Part shown: one piece after another, positions 32,987 through 42,335 of the stretch | Position numbering within the stretch: the stretch's first letter is position 1 | Layout of the letters: each line of letters starts with the position of its first letter | Assembly (NCBI GenBank): GCA_044448685.1 | Contig: JBIOHC010000009.1 | Coordinates: 1-64,000 of the forward strand | Direction of reading: 5' to 3' | Length of the DNA: 64,000 nt | Source of the DNA: Palsa-965 sp044448685 | Lineage (GTDB): Bacteria > Bacteroidota > Bacteroidia > Palsa-965 | The notes under the pieces: generated by a model | Databases searched by the model: none | The model's input: the letters and a program-made list of their open reading frames with translations, nothing else | Told to the model about the DNA's origin: nothing | Made by a program: the position numbers and the translations under genes

Positions 32987-35900
32987 ATGAACAACGGAAA
33001 ATTACTCCTTGCTTCGGCTTTTGTTGCCAGTACCCTTTTGATAGGAATTCCTGTGCTGCAGAATAATTTTCAATCGAAGTACTCCCTTCCACAGGAAAAA
33101 ACGGATGAATCTGCTTCTGTCAAAACCCAGGATGCAAGCGGATATGCCGCCTACTGGTTTAACAGAAGGAAGGATGAAAACGGAGTGATCAACTTTACCC
33201 GTATTGCCGAAGTGACTGATAAGGTTGCCAAAGAAGCACGCAGACATTCTGTCTCAGCCTGGCCCCTTACCTTTACCGAACTTGGACCTGATAACGTAGG
33301 TGGCCGTACACGTGCCATATGTATTGATAAAACAGATCACCGCCACATGTTTGCCGGAGGTGTTTCCGGTGGCTTATGGGAATCTCATGATGCAGGCAGC
33401 AGCTGGCAGCATGCCCCCAGCTCTGACCAGTTTGATGTACTTACGATCACCAGCATTTGCCAGGCTGCTGACAATACCTGGTATTTTGGAACCGGTGAAG
33501 GTGTTTTTTATGGCTATTACGGTGATGGGACAGGTGGATTTATTGGTGGTGGTATCTGGCAGTCACATGACGGGGTAACCTGGACCAGACTTAGCTCAAC
33601 AACGGCAGTAAACCCAACCAATTCAGGAAATACCTGGGCGGCTATAGGCCGTCTGGCTGCTGACCCAACCAATGCCAGCCGTCTTTATGCTGCTACAGGA
33701 AGCGGTTTCAAAGTAAGTTCTGATGCAGGTGTCACCTGGGTATCAGGAGGTACTTCACTGAGCGGGCTTGGATATGATGTAAAGGTCGCCTCTGACGGAT
33801 CAGTTTATGCTGTCAACGGATCCCGTCTCTTTAAATCACCAAACGGTAACCCTGGATCCTTTGTGCCTATGGCTGCATCAACCGGATTTCCTCAAACCGG
33901 TTTCAGACGCATAGAAGTGGCTGTTGCACCAAGCGACCCGAATTATGTATATGCCTATATCGGCTCCGCGTCAGGTCCAGGAACATTTGGCGCCTACCTT
34001 TCAACCGATGGAGCGAATACCTGGACTCAGATTGCTGCTGCAGGGAACCTTGTTTTTGAACCCCTCTCTCAAAATGATTATGCCATTGGATTGGGTGTGG
34101 ATCCTTTCAATCCCAGCAGAGTTGTGGTTGGCGGACTGAATTTATGGAAATGGGAAATGACAAACGGTAACCCTTCGGCTCCTGTAGGTCAGTGGACCCA
34201 GCTTTCGAACTGGTCTACCTTCACTGGTGATCCTACTTATGTTCATGCCGACCAGCATATCGTATGCTGGGATCCTGCTCAGCAAGGTAAATTCTATGTA
34301 GGTTGTGACGGAGGTATATTCATGTCACTTAACCTCGGACTAGCTTTCATTCCTGTCAACAAAGCCTACCAGGTTACTCAGTTCTATGATGTGGATTGCG
34401 ATTACCTAGCTCCGAGCCGCAACATCGTATTCGGTGGTTGCCAGGATAATGGTACTCAATTCATCAACGGAAAAGGAAATACTACCCTCTCAGCAGCCTC
34501 CATAGGGGGTGGTGACGGAGGGCAGGTGGCCATGTCATTCCTGAATCCGAACGCAATGTTCGGAACTGTTTATTACGGATCCTGTGCCCGTTCTGCGAAC
34601 CGGGGCAGCGGAGCCAACTCATTCTATAATGCACGCATCACTATTCAGAACGGTGGTGTCGGTAAAGCCGGTTACGGTAATTTCGTGACCCCAATCCGTA
34701 TTTGGGAAAGCGCCAATGACCCAAACACACAGGATTCCCTGCTGTTTGCTGCTACACGACAGAGCTCTAACGTAGCAACCGGTAACGGTACTACTACTGT
34801 TTACAGCTTTGCACTGAAACCGGATTTCAACGGTATACAGCAAACCACTGCCAATATTATTCCTGGATCCATGGCTATCAACGCCGGAAGTCTGAACCTG
34901 TCCGATGACGGTGCCGGAAACATTGTAGGCAGCGGTATTACTGCAAGCGGTAATACAATCAACTATGCGACCCGTACATTGAATCTTTCTTTTACAACGG
35001 CTCCTTCTACATCCGATCTTATCAAAGTGTCGTATGATGTTACATACCCTGCCGGATCATCCATTATCGTTTCCAGCAAAACAAATAATCTGAAGTTTAC
35101 TGCCGTCACTTCTTCTTCCACCATTACTTCACTCGGACCCAATGACTCCATCTATGTCAAGGATATCATCCAGGCTAAGTTTGCAGTAGGATTCAGCTAT
35201 CTGAACGGATTATTCGTCACCAACAAACCCCTTGACTTCAGTACCACACCAATGTGGATCAAAGCTGCCGGACTTACAAGCAAGCCCGATGCTTTTAACG
35301 GCGGTCAGGTGGAGGATATGAAATGGTCTGCAAACGGCAATACACTCTTCTTCACCAGTGATAATGGAGGTATTTACCGTGTGGATGGATTAAGCTATAT
35401 ACGCGACAGTATTAACAGTGATATTGAGACCAAGGTTGGTTCAACAATCGTGGCCAATCCAAGAACTCCGATTACCTGTACCCAGCTGGGCTATACAGGA
35501 GGAGGAGTACCTCCGGGAAATATAGCTACCCAGATTGATGTAGATCCGAACAATCCGGATAACCTGATCGTAGCTGTAGCCGGTTATACCAATGTAGCGC
35601 ATGTCTATATGTTGACGAATGCAACCACATGCCCTTCACAGAAAAACAATATGTCAAATTTTACATCGGTACAGGGTAACCTGATTCAGATGCCGGTTTA
35701 TGCCTGTTCTTTTGATAAATACCACCCGGGTCATGCGCTTGTAGGTACAGAATTCGGAGTGTATTCAACCGACAATATCAACGCAGGTTCTGTAGTATGG
35801 ACTTCCCAGTGTGGGTTAGGAAGTTTCCCCCGCGTACCGACTCTTAAAATTCATCAAAGCCGTTATGAGCCCTGGAATGGTTGCCAGAATGCCGGTGTCT

Positions 35901-36256
35901 TCTATTTTGCTACACATGGCCGCGGTGTTTGGAAATCAGAAGTGTCGTATCAGCCTATGGGAATAGCTCCTGTGTCAGGCACTAACCCTTCAACAGTGGC
36001 TCCGACAATCCATATATTCCCGAATCCTGTCACTACTAATGGTACTGTTTCATATACTCTGTTCCATTCCGGCGATGTGAAAGTATTTATTTATAACTTA
36101 CGCGGACAGCTGGTCAAAACGCTGGCCATGGCTCATCAGCCCGAAGGCCAGAACACTTTTGAATTTGAAAGCAGTGAACTGACAGCAGGAACCTATATCA
36201 TGAGCCTGGAATCGGGCCAGCAAAAGGGTGTATCACGCTTCATTGTGACCAAGTAG
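32987..36256 (+). CDS. T9SS-secreted sortilin/BNR-propeller protein with inserted domain
   Basis: 1089 residues. After an N-terminal export signal, BNR/Asp-box repeats (SHDAGSSWQ, SSDAGVTWVSG, STDGANTWTQ) build a Vps10-like propeller over about 85-600 and 760-990. Between them, about residues 604-688 form a separate domain: SFALKPDFNGIQQTTANIIPG, SLNLSDDGAGNIVGSG, INYATRTLNLSFTTAPSTSD, KVSYDVTY. A type A sorting domain closes the protein (IHIFPNPVTTNGTVSYTL...SELTAGTYIMSLE). Expected at the cell surface through the T9SS; ligand unknown. Paralogous to the 871-aa protein at 12355-14970, which lacks the insert. Own promoter and terminator. Confidence 0.9.
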   Translation: MNNGKLLLASAFVASTLLIGIPVLQNNFQSKYSLPQEKTDESASVKTQDASGYAAYWFNRRKDENGVINFTRIAEVTDKVAKEARRHSVSAWPLTFTELGPDNVGGRTRAICIDKTDHRHMFAGGVSGGLWESHDAGSSWQHAPSSDQFDVLTITSICQAADNTWYFGTGEGVFYGYYGDGTGGFIGGGIWQSHDGVTWTRLSSTTAVNPTNSGNTWAAIGRLAADPTNASRLYAATGSGFKVSSDAGVTWVSGGTSLSGLGYDVKVASDGSVYAVNGSRLFKSPNGNPGSFVPMAASTGFPQTGFRRIEVAVAPSDPNYVYAYIGSASGPGTFGAYLSTDGANTWTQIAAAGNLVFEPLSQNDYAIGLGVDPFNPSRVVVGGLNLWKWEMTNGNPSAPVGQWTQLSNWSTFTGDPTYVHADQHIVCWDPAQQGKFYVGCDGGIFMSLNLGLAFIPVNKAYQVTQFYDVDCDYLAPSRNIVFGGCQDNGTQFINGKGNTTLSAASIGGGDGGQVAMSFLNPNAMFGTVYYGSCARSANRGSGANSFYNARITIQNGGVGKAGYGNFVTPIRIWESANDPNTQDSLLFAATRQSSNVATGNGTTTVYSFALKPDFNGIQQTTANIIPGSMAINAGSLNLSDDGAGNIVGSGITASGNTINYATRTLNLSFTTAPSTSDLIKVSYDVTYPAGSSIIVSSKTNNLKFTAVTSSSTITSLGPNDSIYVKDIIQAKFAVGFSYLNGLFVTNKPLDFSTTPMWIKAAGLTSKPDAFNGGQVEDMKWSANGNTLFFTSDNGGIYRVDGLSYIRDSINSDIETKVGSTIVANPRTPITCTQLGYTGGGVPPGNIATQIDVDPNNPDNLIVAVAGYTNVAHVYMLTNATTCPSQKNNMSNFTSVQGNLIQMPVYACSFDKYHPGHALVGTEFGVYSTDNINAGSVVWTSQCGLGSFPRVPTLKIHQSRYEPWNGCQNAGVFYFATHGRGVWKSEVSYQPMGIAPVSGTNPSTVAPTIHIFPNPVTTNGTVSYTLFHSGDVKVFIYNLRGQLVKTLAMAHQPEGQNTFEFESSELTAGTYIMSLESGQQKGVSRFIVTK

Positions 36257-36279
36257 TTAAATGAACTTAAATTCCGTAA

Positions 36280-36310
36280 GCCCTGACGGTAACGTCAGGG
36301 CTTTTTTTTT
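36280..36310 (+). terminator. Rho-independent terminator after the sortilin-like gene
   Basis: GCCCTGACG (36280-36288), loop GTAA, CGTCAGGGC (36293-36301), then nine Ts (36302-36310). Perfect 9-bp stem with a tetraloop. Confidence 0.95.
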
Positions 36311-36317
36311 ACTTTTG
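36310..36317 (+). promoter_or_regulatory. Candidate -7 element for gapA
   Basis: TACTTTTG is an exact TAnnTTTG match beginning in the last T of the upstream terminator and ending 13 nt before the gapA ATG. The -33 position falls in the terminator stem and does not match TTTG, so activity needs another determinant. Confidence 0.4.
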
Positions 36318-36330
36318 AAAAAAACAAAGC

Positions 36331-37332
36331 ATGAAAAAAATTAGAGTCGCCATCAATGGCTTTGGACGTATCGGCAGAGTCTGTTTCCGTATAATGCAGC
36401 AAAGAGAAGGTATTGAAGTGGTGGCTATCAATGATATTACGGATATACCTACGCTTGCACATCTTTTAAAATATGATTCTGTTCATGGCAGATTCGATGG
36501 CACAGTAACAGATGAACAGGATGGATTGCTCGTGGATGGCCATAAAATAAAAGTATTTGCCGAGAAGGACCCGGTCAACCTGCCCTGGAAAAAAGTGGAT
36601 GTTGATCTGGTTATTGAGTCAACAGGTTTCTTCCTGGATAAGAGCAGTGCCGGAAAACATTTGCAGGCCGGAGCCAAACGCGTTATCATTTCCGCTCCCG
36701 CTCATAATGACGTAAAAACAATTGTGCTGGGTATCAACGATGCTATTCTTACAAAGGATGACCTGATTTTATCCAATGCTTCCTGTACCACCAACTGTGC
36801 GGCACCAATGATCAAGGTGCTGGACGATAACTGGGGTATTGAAGAAGGCTACATAACCACCGTCCATTCCTATACAGGTGATCAGCGACTGCATGATGCT
36901 CCTCACAAAGACCTTCGCCGGGCCAGAGCAGCAGCACTGAATATTGTTCCAACCTCTACAGGGGCTGCAAAAGCGATCACGAAAATATTTCCGCATCTGG
37001 ATGAAAAGATGGGGGGCTGCGGTATACGCGTACCGGTAGCTGACGGTTCCCTGACTGATATTACCTGTGTCTTGAACCGCATACCGAGCGTAGAGGAGAT
37101 CAATGCTGCATTTAAAAAGGCTGCCAACGGAGCACTGAAAGGTATTCTGGAATATACACTTGATCCGCTTGTTTCGACCGATATTATCGGGAATCCTGCT
37201 TCCTGCATTTATGATGCAGAATTCACTTCCATCGTCGGCAATCTCGTTAAAGTTATAGGATGGTATGATAATGAATACGGTTATTCAAGCCGCCTGGCCG
37301 ATCTTACTGAAAAAATAAGGAAGGAGTACTGA
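36331..37332 (+). CDS. gapA: Glyceraldehyde-3-phosphate dehydrogenase, type I
   Basis: 333 residues, full length. NAD-binding INGFGRIGR at the N-terminus, catalytic SNASCTTNCAAP near residue 150, the HSYTGDQRLHDAPHKDLRRAR loop and the C-terminal WYDNEYGYSSR are all present. It catalyses phosphorylating oxidation of glyceraldehyde 3-phosphate in glycolysis. No pgk or tpi lies nearby. It converges on lpxH with 6 bp between the stops. Confidence 0.97.
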   Translation: MKKIRVAINGFGRIGRVCFRIMQQREGIEVVAINDITDIPTLAHLLKYDSVHGRFDGTVTDEQDGLLVDGHKIKVFAEKDPVNLPWKKVDVDLVIESTGFFLDKSSAGKHLQAGAKRVIISAPAHNDVKTIVLGINDAILTKDDLILSNASCTTNCAAPMIKVLDDNWGIEEGYITTVHSYTGDQRLHDAPHKDLRRARAAALNIVPTSTGAAKAITKIFPHLDEKMGGCGIRVPVADGSLTDITCVLNRIPSVEEINAAFKKAANGALKGILEYTLDPLVSTDIIGNPASCIYDAEFTSIVGNLVKVIGWYDNEYGYSSRLADLTEKIRKEY

Positions 37333-37338
37333 AACGGA

Positions 37339-38103
37339 TCAGGAATGGGCAGACTCAGAATACTTCTTTAATTCCATTGTTTCCCCGTCAAAGACTGCAT
37401 AGGTATTATAACCGATCCAGTCGCCAAGGTTGATATACCTGCTTTTTTCCCCTACCTGAACATCGAGTGGAAGGTGCCTGTGCCCGAAAACGAAATAATC
37501 GTAGTGCTCCTTTTTCAGAATCTCTTTGGAATACTGAATCAGCCATTCTTTGTCCTCACCCAGGAATTTTTCATCGCTTGTACCCTGGCCCTCCTTGGTT
37601 CTTTTGGAACAAAAGCGGGCAAACCAAACTCCGAAATTCGGATGGAGACGAGAAAAGAGCCAATGACATACTGAACTGGAGAAAATCATTTTGATGAATT
37701 TATATCCTTTGTCACCAGGGCCCAGTCCATCGCCATGACCCATGTAGAATTTCTTTCCAGCAAAATCAGCGGTGAAAATATCTTTGTGTACTATAACACC
37801 TGTTTCTGTAGGAAGATAATCCGTAATCCACATATCATGATTGCCGGTGAAAAAATGAACCGGTATACCTGAATCACTGATCTCTGCCAGCTTTCCGAGT
37901 AAACGAACAAAACCTCTTGGTACGACGGTCTGGTATTCGAACCAGAAATCAAAAACATCGCCAAGGAGATAGATTTCCTCAGCATCTTTACGTGCTTCTT
38001 CCAGCCAGCGTATGATTCTTTTTTCACGAACCAGGCTTGATTCGTAATCAGGAGCACCCAGGTGAAAATCGGATGCAAAATATATTTTCTTCCCTTTTTT
38101 CAA
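37339..38103 (-). CDS. lpxH: UDP-2,3-diacylglucosamine hydrolase
   Basis: 254 residues. Calcineurin-type metallophosphoesterase motifs: FASDFHLGAP, LLGDVFDFWFEY, FTGNHDMW, GHGDGLGPGD and FGHRHLPLD. It cleaves UDP-2,3-diacylglucosamine to lipid X in lipid A synthesis at the inner membrane. Translation apparently starts at TTG 38103, directly after the TGA of the M1 peptidase gene; no ATG lies between that TTG and the conserved IYFASDFHLG start of the fold, so the TTG is needed. Last gene of the long minus-strand cluster. Confidence 0.92.
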   Translation of the reverse strand: MKKGKKIYFASDFHLGAPDYESSLVREKRIIRWLEEARKDAEEIYLLGDVFDFWFEYQTVVPRGFVRLLGKLAEISDSGIPVHFFTGNHDMWITDYLPTETGVIVHKDIFTADFAGKKFYMGHGDGLGPGDKGYKFIKMIFSSSVCHWLFSRLHPNFGVWFARFCSKRTKEGQGTSDEKFLGEDKEWLIQYSKEILKKEHYDYFVFGHRHLPLDVQVGEKSRYINLGDWIGYNTYAVFDGETMELKKYSESAHS

Positions 38104-41100
38104 TCAGAATGAAATGTTGCGGATCAGCTCCAGAGGGTTCATCTTGTCCATATTAAGCGTGAACCGTATGGTTTGATAATATTTGTATTTCTGTGTGGTA
38201 TAGATGTAGTTGGAGATATCATCCGACATTGCCAGCGGAAAATAGATTTCAACCATGTTTTTAATGACAGAGAAGTTAATCCCTGCATCGTACATTATTT
38301 TAGGACCGGGATTATCCTGATTCAGGCTTCTTCCGTCACAGGTTCCGATATCCATGAATAATCGAATGGAACGGGGCAGAACAGGCAGGGAGAATTTAAA
38401 ATTCACTGCGGTAAGCCAGTAAACAGTTTGCCCCCAGGGTGAATAGACTTTGAATCCTCCGTCTGTTTCTGTCATTTGCCTTGACAGGATTCCCTGTGTT
38501 TCACTCCGGCCAAGATAGGTATGGTCATAGAGATAATCATACGGTCCGTATTCCCCGCTCAGCCTGAACGCATAAGCCGGATGGTTGTTGGTTTGAAGGA
38601 ATGTGCCGATGAAAAAACGCATGTCTATACTTTTCTTCTTCTCAAACGTCAGTTCGTAGTTAGCCGTAAGGGATATCTTCTGCATCTTTTGCCCTGCCTG
38701 GTAATCGAGCAGGAGACTGTATGGATTCAGTTTCCGGCTGTTGACAAGGGAATAGCTCAAATCGTTGATCAGCATAGTATCTCTGCCGCGGATAATGGAA
38801 GGTGACTGGCTGTAATCAGTTGTATAATTATCCTCAATGATCGCGATGCTCCGGAGTCTGATAACCTGTTTGATTGGACTGCGGGCCCTCTTCTTGCGGA
38901 ATTCGAAGCTTAGTTCAGGAACTATACGGTTGTATTGAAGCGGAAAGGGGCTTTCATCATAGGCGTACCGGCTGGCACTGAGCCTGAATGTGATTTGTTG
39001 CAGCAAGCCTTGCTGTAAAGGAAAATTAAGGTTAAAGCTTCCATAGCCTGCCAGGCTTTTGCTGCCAGCTGCATAAAGAGGCATAAGAATATATTCAAAC
39101 CGTTTTTGAGGTACGATATTGTTATAGATGCTAACCCCGAACATGAATTTGTTATATTCATTCCAGCCCAGCACCGGGGACCAGAACAGTTGAGTCCGGT
39201 CGGGCCTGTCAAGACTGCCAAGAAATTGCAGCTTAAGTGGTTCTATGCGTTTGAAGACTCCCTGAGTGCGTAGGATATTGTTGTTGCGGTTGATTTCCGG
39301 CATGTCCGAATTATAATCGATCATGAAATAATCAACTCCTCCTTCCACCGGAGGGAAGCTGAGGCGTTCGGTGTTCCAGAATCCGTCATACCATACAATA
39401 CCCCTTAGTTTATTGTCCTTAATCCCACAGATGGATACAGGGCCCTTGATCTGTCCTGTGTTGCTTACAACGACCGTATATCCGTTCTCCACCTTTTTGG
39501 AGGAAAGGATTTCATAATCCAGTTTGTGTATGCCATTGATCATATCGTCAAAAAACCAGCTCAGATCCTTACCTGAAACCTTCTCCAGGATTTTACGTAG
39601 ATCATTGGGCTGAGGATGTTTGAATTTCCAGGTTTCAAAATATTCCTGCATGGCTGCATCCATCGTCTTGGTACCCAGATAAGCCATCAGGTAATCGAAT
39701 GTGATGGCTGTTTTTGAATATACGATACCGGCATAGTTAAAAGTTGTGTATTCAGCAGCCGGCAGCTGAATGGGCTGGTCCATCTCTTTGGCCGCATTTA
39801 TCAGATAAGTCAGATAATACTGATGCTTGTGCAGATACACGTCGATATCCAGCATTTTTGTCAGCTTGCTGCCTGCGAGGTTGCCAACAAGCCTTGCATC
39901 GGGGAATTTGGTTTCTATATACCTGTTCTCATTGAAGGAATTGATTCCCTCATCCATCCAGGGATTTTTACGTTCATTGCTTCCCAGCATTCCATAGAAC
40001 CAGTTATGGCCTACTTCGTGCATGATAACCGTTTCGAGGGTAAAATCATTGCTTGTTTTTCCGATTACTGTAATGTTTGGATATTCCATTCCGGCTCCGG
40101 CACTCAAGCCCCCGTCTACGGCCGTTACCTGATCATAGGCATAGTCTCCGTTCCATAAAGAATAGAAATAAATTGCATCATGCAGATAGGGAAGGCTTTT
40201 CAGCCATAAGCCTGCTGTTGCATCTGTAAACAGTGCACGGGTGGTTACTTTATGTTTATCATGAGGAGTTTCCACTTCTCCTTCCAGTACATGGTAACGT
40301 TTATCACAGAACCAGGCAAAGTCATGTACCTGGCTCTGGTGGAAATGAAGAGTCTTTGTATGTTTGTCCGATTCAGGGAATTTCATATCTTTTTTTCCAC
40401 TGGAGGCGAATTCCTCTTTCCATTTGATCGTTTCTGCAACTTTAGAAGCCATGAAGGTTTTCTCTTCCTCATTGCCTACCAGATCGCCGGTAGCACCCAC
40501 TACATAATTCCGTGGAAGAGTTATTTCCACATCATAGGATCCGAATTCGGAATAGAATTCACCCTGATTCAGAAAGGGCATCTGATTCCATCCGTTCTGG
40601 TCATACACTGCAGGCTTCGGATACCACTGTGTAATCTGATATTGCTGGTCAAGATGTCCGAGCCTGGAAAAAATTCCAAGCGGAATTTTAACCCTGAATG
40701 GTGTTGTAATCGTGATCCTTTCTCCGGGCTGCAAGGGTTTGTTGAGCCAAATACGGCAGATATCAATGGTGTCTCCCGCAAACTCCCATCTTACACTGTC
40801 ACCGTTTACCTTGAAATTAAGGCGATCAATAAATCCCCTGTCTTCTTCTTTCGCAAAATAAAACTTGAGATCTCCGTTTTCTGTGAGCTGCTTGCCAAGA
40901 CAGGTCGTATTCTCCCGGTATGCATTGGGCCAAATATGGAAATAGAGAAAAGGCAAGACATCTCCTGAATTATTGATATACTCAATGCTTTCTGATGCAG
41001 TAAGTTCATGCCTTTCGTCATTCAGTGATACTTGTATATGGTAATTCACTTCCTGCTGAAAGTAGGGTTTGGTAAGTGCTCCTGCTGGGCGTGCAAGAAG

Positions 41101-41133
41101 AGAGAAAAGGAAGAAGAGCGTGATTTTGTTCAT
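38104..41133 (-). CDS. M1-family (gluzincin) metallopeptidase, exported
   Basis: 1009 residues with a signal peptide. An aminopeptidase-N-like beta-domain precedes the catalytic part: MHEVGHNWFYG near residue 370, exactly 18 residues later DEG (third zinc ligand Glu), then NSFNENRYIE. The C-terminal 400 residues are rich in strand-like and aromatic stretches (FGVSIYNNIVPQ, YGSFNLNFPL, FTLNMDKMNPLELIRNISF), as in Bacteroidota M1 proteins whose tail is predicted to be a membrane barrel or a sandwich domain. It likely trims peptides in the periplasm or at the outer membrane. Eight bp after the TlpA-like gene and abutting lpxH. Confidence 0.9.
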   Translation of the reverse strand: MNKITLFFLFSLLARPAGALTKPYFQQEVNYHIQVSLNDERHELTASESIEYINNSGDVLPFLYFHIWPNAYRENTTCLGKQLTENGDLKFYFAKEEDRGFIDRLNFKVNGDSVRWEFAGDTIDICRIWLNKPLQPGERITITTPFRVKIPLGIFSRLGHLDQQYQITQWYPKPAVYDQNGWNQMPFLNQGEFYSEFGSYDVEITLPRNYVVGATGDLVGNEEEKTFMASKVAETIKWKEEFASSGKKDMKFPESDKHTKTLHFHQSQVHDFAWFCDKRYHVLEGEVETPHDKHKVTTRALFTDATAGLWLKSLPYLHDAIYFYSLWNGDYAYDQVTAVDGGLSAGAGMEYPNITVIGKTSNDFTLETVIMHEVGHNWFYGMLGSNERKNPWMDEGINSFNENRYIETKFPDARLVGNLAGSKLTKMLDIDVYLHKHQYYLTYLINAAKEMDQPIQLPAAEYTTFNYAGIVYSKTAITFDYLMAYLGTKTMDAAMQEYFETWKFKHPQPNDLRKILEKVSGKDLSWFFDDMINGIHKLDYEILSSKKVENGYTVVVSNTGQIKGPVSICGIKDNKLRGIVWYDGFWNTERLSFPPVEGGVDYFMIDYNSDMPEINRNNNILRTQGVFKRIEPLKLQFLGSLDRPDRTQLFWSPVLGWNEYNKFMFGVSIYNNIVPQKRFEYILMPLYAAGSKSLAGYGSFNLNFPLQQGLLQQITFRLSASRYAYDESPFPLQYNRIVPELSFEFRKKRARSPIKQVIRLRSIAIIEDNYTTDYSQSPSIIRGRDTMLINDLSYSLVNSRKLNPYSLLLDYQAGQKMQKISLTANYELTFEKKKSIDMRFFIGTFLQTNNHPAYAFRLSGEYGPYDYLYDHTYLGRSETQGILSRQMTETDGGFKVYSPWGQTVYWLTAVNFKFSLPVLPRSIRLFMDIGTCDGRSLNQDNPGPKIMYDAGINFSVIKNMVEIYFPLAMSDDISNYIYTTQKYKYYQTIRFTLNMDKMNPLELIRNISF

Positions 41134-41141
41134 AAACCTGT

Positions 41142-42311
41142 TTATTTGAGGGCTTCGGCCACCTTTGCCGCGAGCTGATCACCCCTCAGGTTTTTGGCAA
41201 TGATCCGGCCTTGTCTATCAAGTAATACGGTCATAGGGATTCCTTTGATTTCGTATTGTGGCACCACTGCCGATTGCCATTTTTTAAGTTCACTCACGTG
41301 ATTAACCCAGATCAGTGAGTCGTCGGCAATTGCCTTCATCCAGCTGGCTTTGTTATCATCGAGGGAAACACTGTAGACTTCAAACCCCTTGTCATGATAA
41401 GTATGGTATATTTCACGTACATGTGGATTTTCTTTTCTGCAGGGCCCGCACCAGGAAGCCCAGAAGTCGACCAATACAACTTTGCCTTTGAGAGAAGAAA
41501 GTGCTATGTCTTTCCCTTCCGGGTTATTCAGTTTTATTTCCGGTGCCACAGATCCTATACTCAGCTTGTTCATCTTGTCAACATAGTCATAGAAAGCCTG
41601 AAGATTTTTCTGTTCCGGGTATTTCTTTTTCATGGAGATACTCACTTTCTCAAAATAAGGGAAGCTGGCTTCTTTATCACTGAACAACTGCAGTACGGCA
41701 AGGTTGGCAAAGGAGCTTGGGTTTTTATCAATAAAATTACCGGCCCATGTATCACCTTCCTTAAGCAAGGCCATGCTTTGCAACCCCAGGGTGTTATACA
41801 TAGGTTCAAGAATATGGCTCAGAGAGTCGGAAAGGTGGCTCATCTTTTTAGGATCCTTATTCGCATTGAGATAATACTGAAACACACCTTGTACAGAATC
41901 CTGCTTTTGTTTAATAGCATTTACTTTTCTTCTGTTTTCCATTGCATAGGCATTGAAATCCATGAAAAGCTTGGTGTCAGCCGAACCTTCTGTTTTATAG
42001 GTGTATCCCAGATTTTTTGCATCCCCGCTTACATTTACCTTTTCAGAGGGATCAAGAATAAGGGTTGCAAAATTACCGGGTGCCAGCATAAGGTTGTAAA
42101 AGCCTTTGGCAGGAAGCTTGGTATTGAAAGCGAATTCACCGTTGGCATCCAGTTTCACAGAATCGAGACTGGTAGGCTTGGACGTATTGGCATCCTGCAG
42201 CCATATCATCTCACCCGAGGCATTGCTTAATTTCCCCTTAATAAGCGGTTCTGGCTTAGAGCATGAAAAAAGCAAAGAGATTGATGCGAAGATTATGATC
42301 ATGTGTTTCAT
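41142..42311 (-). CDS. TlpA/ResA-like thiol-disulfide oxidoreductase lipoprotein
   Basis: 389 residues. Lipoprotein signal with lipobox LLFSC (Cys near 17). Residues about 25-130 match a DUF4369-type domain (ASGEMIWLQDANTSKPTS, GFYNLMLAPGNF), a helical linker follows, and the C-terminal 140 residues are a thioredoxin fold with WASWCGPCRKENP and the cis-Pro loop KGIPMTVLLD. It reduces or isomerises disulfides in the periplasm, possibly for cytochrome maturation, but no ccm/ccs genes are near. Same operon as the M1 peptidase and gatB by spacing. Confidence 0.92.
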   Translation of the reverse strand: MKHMIIIFASISLLFSCSKPEPLIKGKLSNASGEMIWLQDANTSKPTSLDSVKLDANGEFAFNTKLPAKGFYNLMLAPGNFATLILDPSEKVNVSGDAKNLGYTYKTEGSADTKLFMDFNAYAMENRRKVNAIKQKQDSVQGVFQYYLNANKDPKKMSHLSDSLSHILEPMYNTLGLQSMALLKEGDTWAGNFIDKNPSSFANLAVLQLFSDKEASFPYFEKVSISMKKKYPEQKNLQAFYDYVDKMNKLSIGSVAPEIKLNNPEGKDIALSSLKGKVVLVDFWASWCGPCRKENPHVREIYHTYHDKGFEVYSVSLDDNKASWMKAIADDSLIWVNHVSELKKWQSAVVPQYEIKGIPMTVLLDRQGRIIAKNLRGDQLAAKVAEALK

Positions 42312-42335
42312 TTTCTGAATACGATTAATATTTGC

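Noticed and set aside
41394..42230. 278-aa plus-strand frame
   Set aside because: Antisense to the TlpA-like lipoprotein whose motifs are unmistakable.
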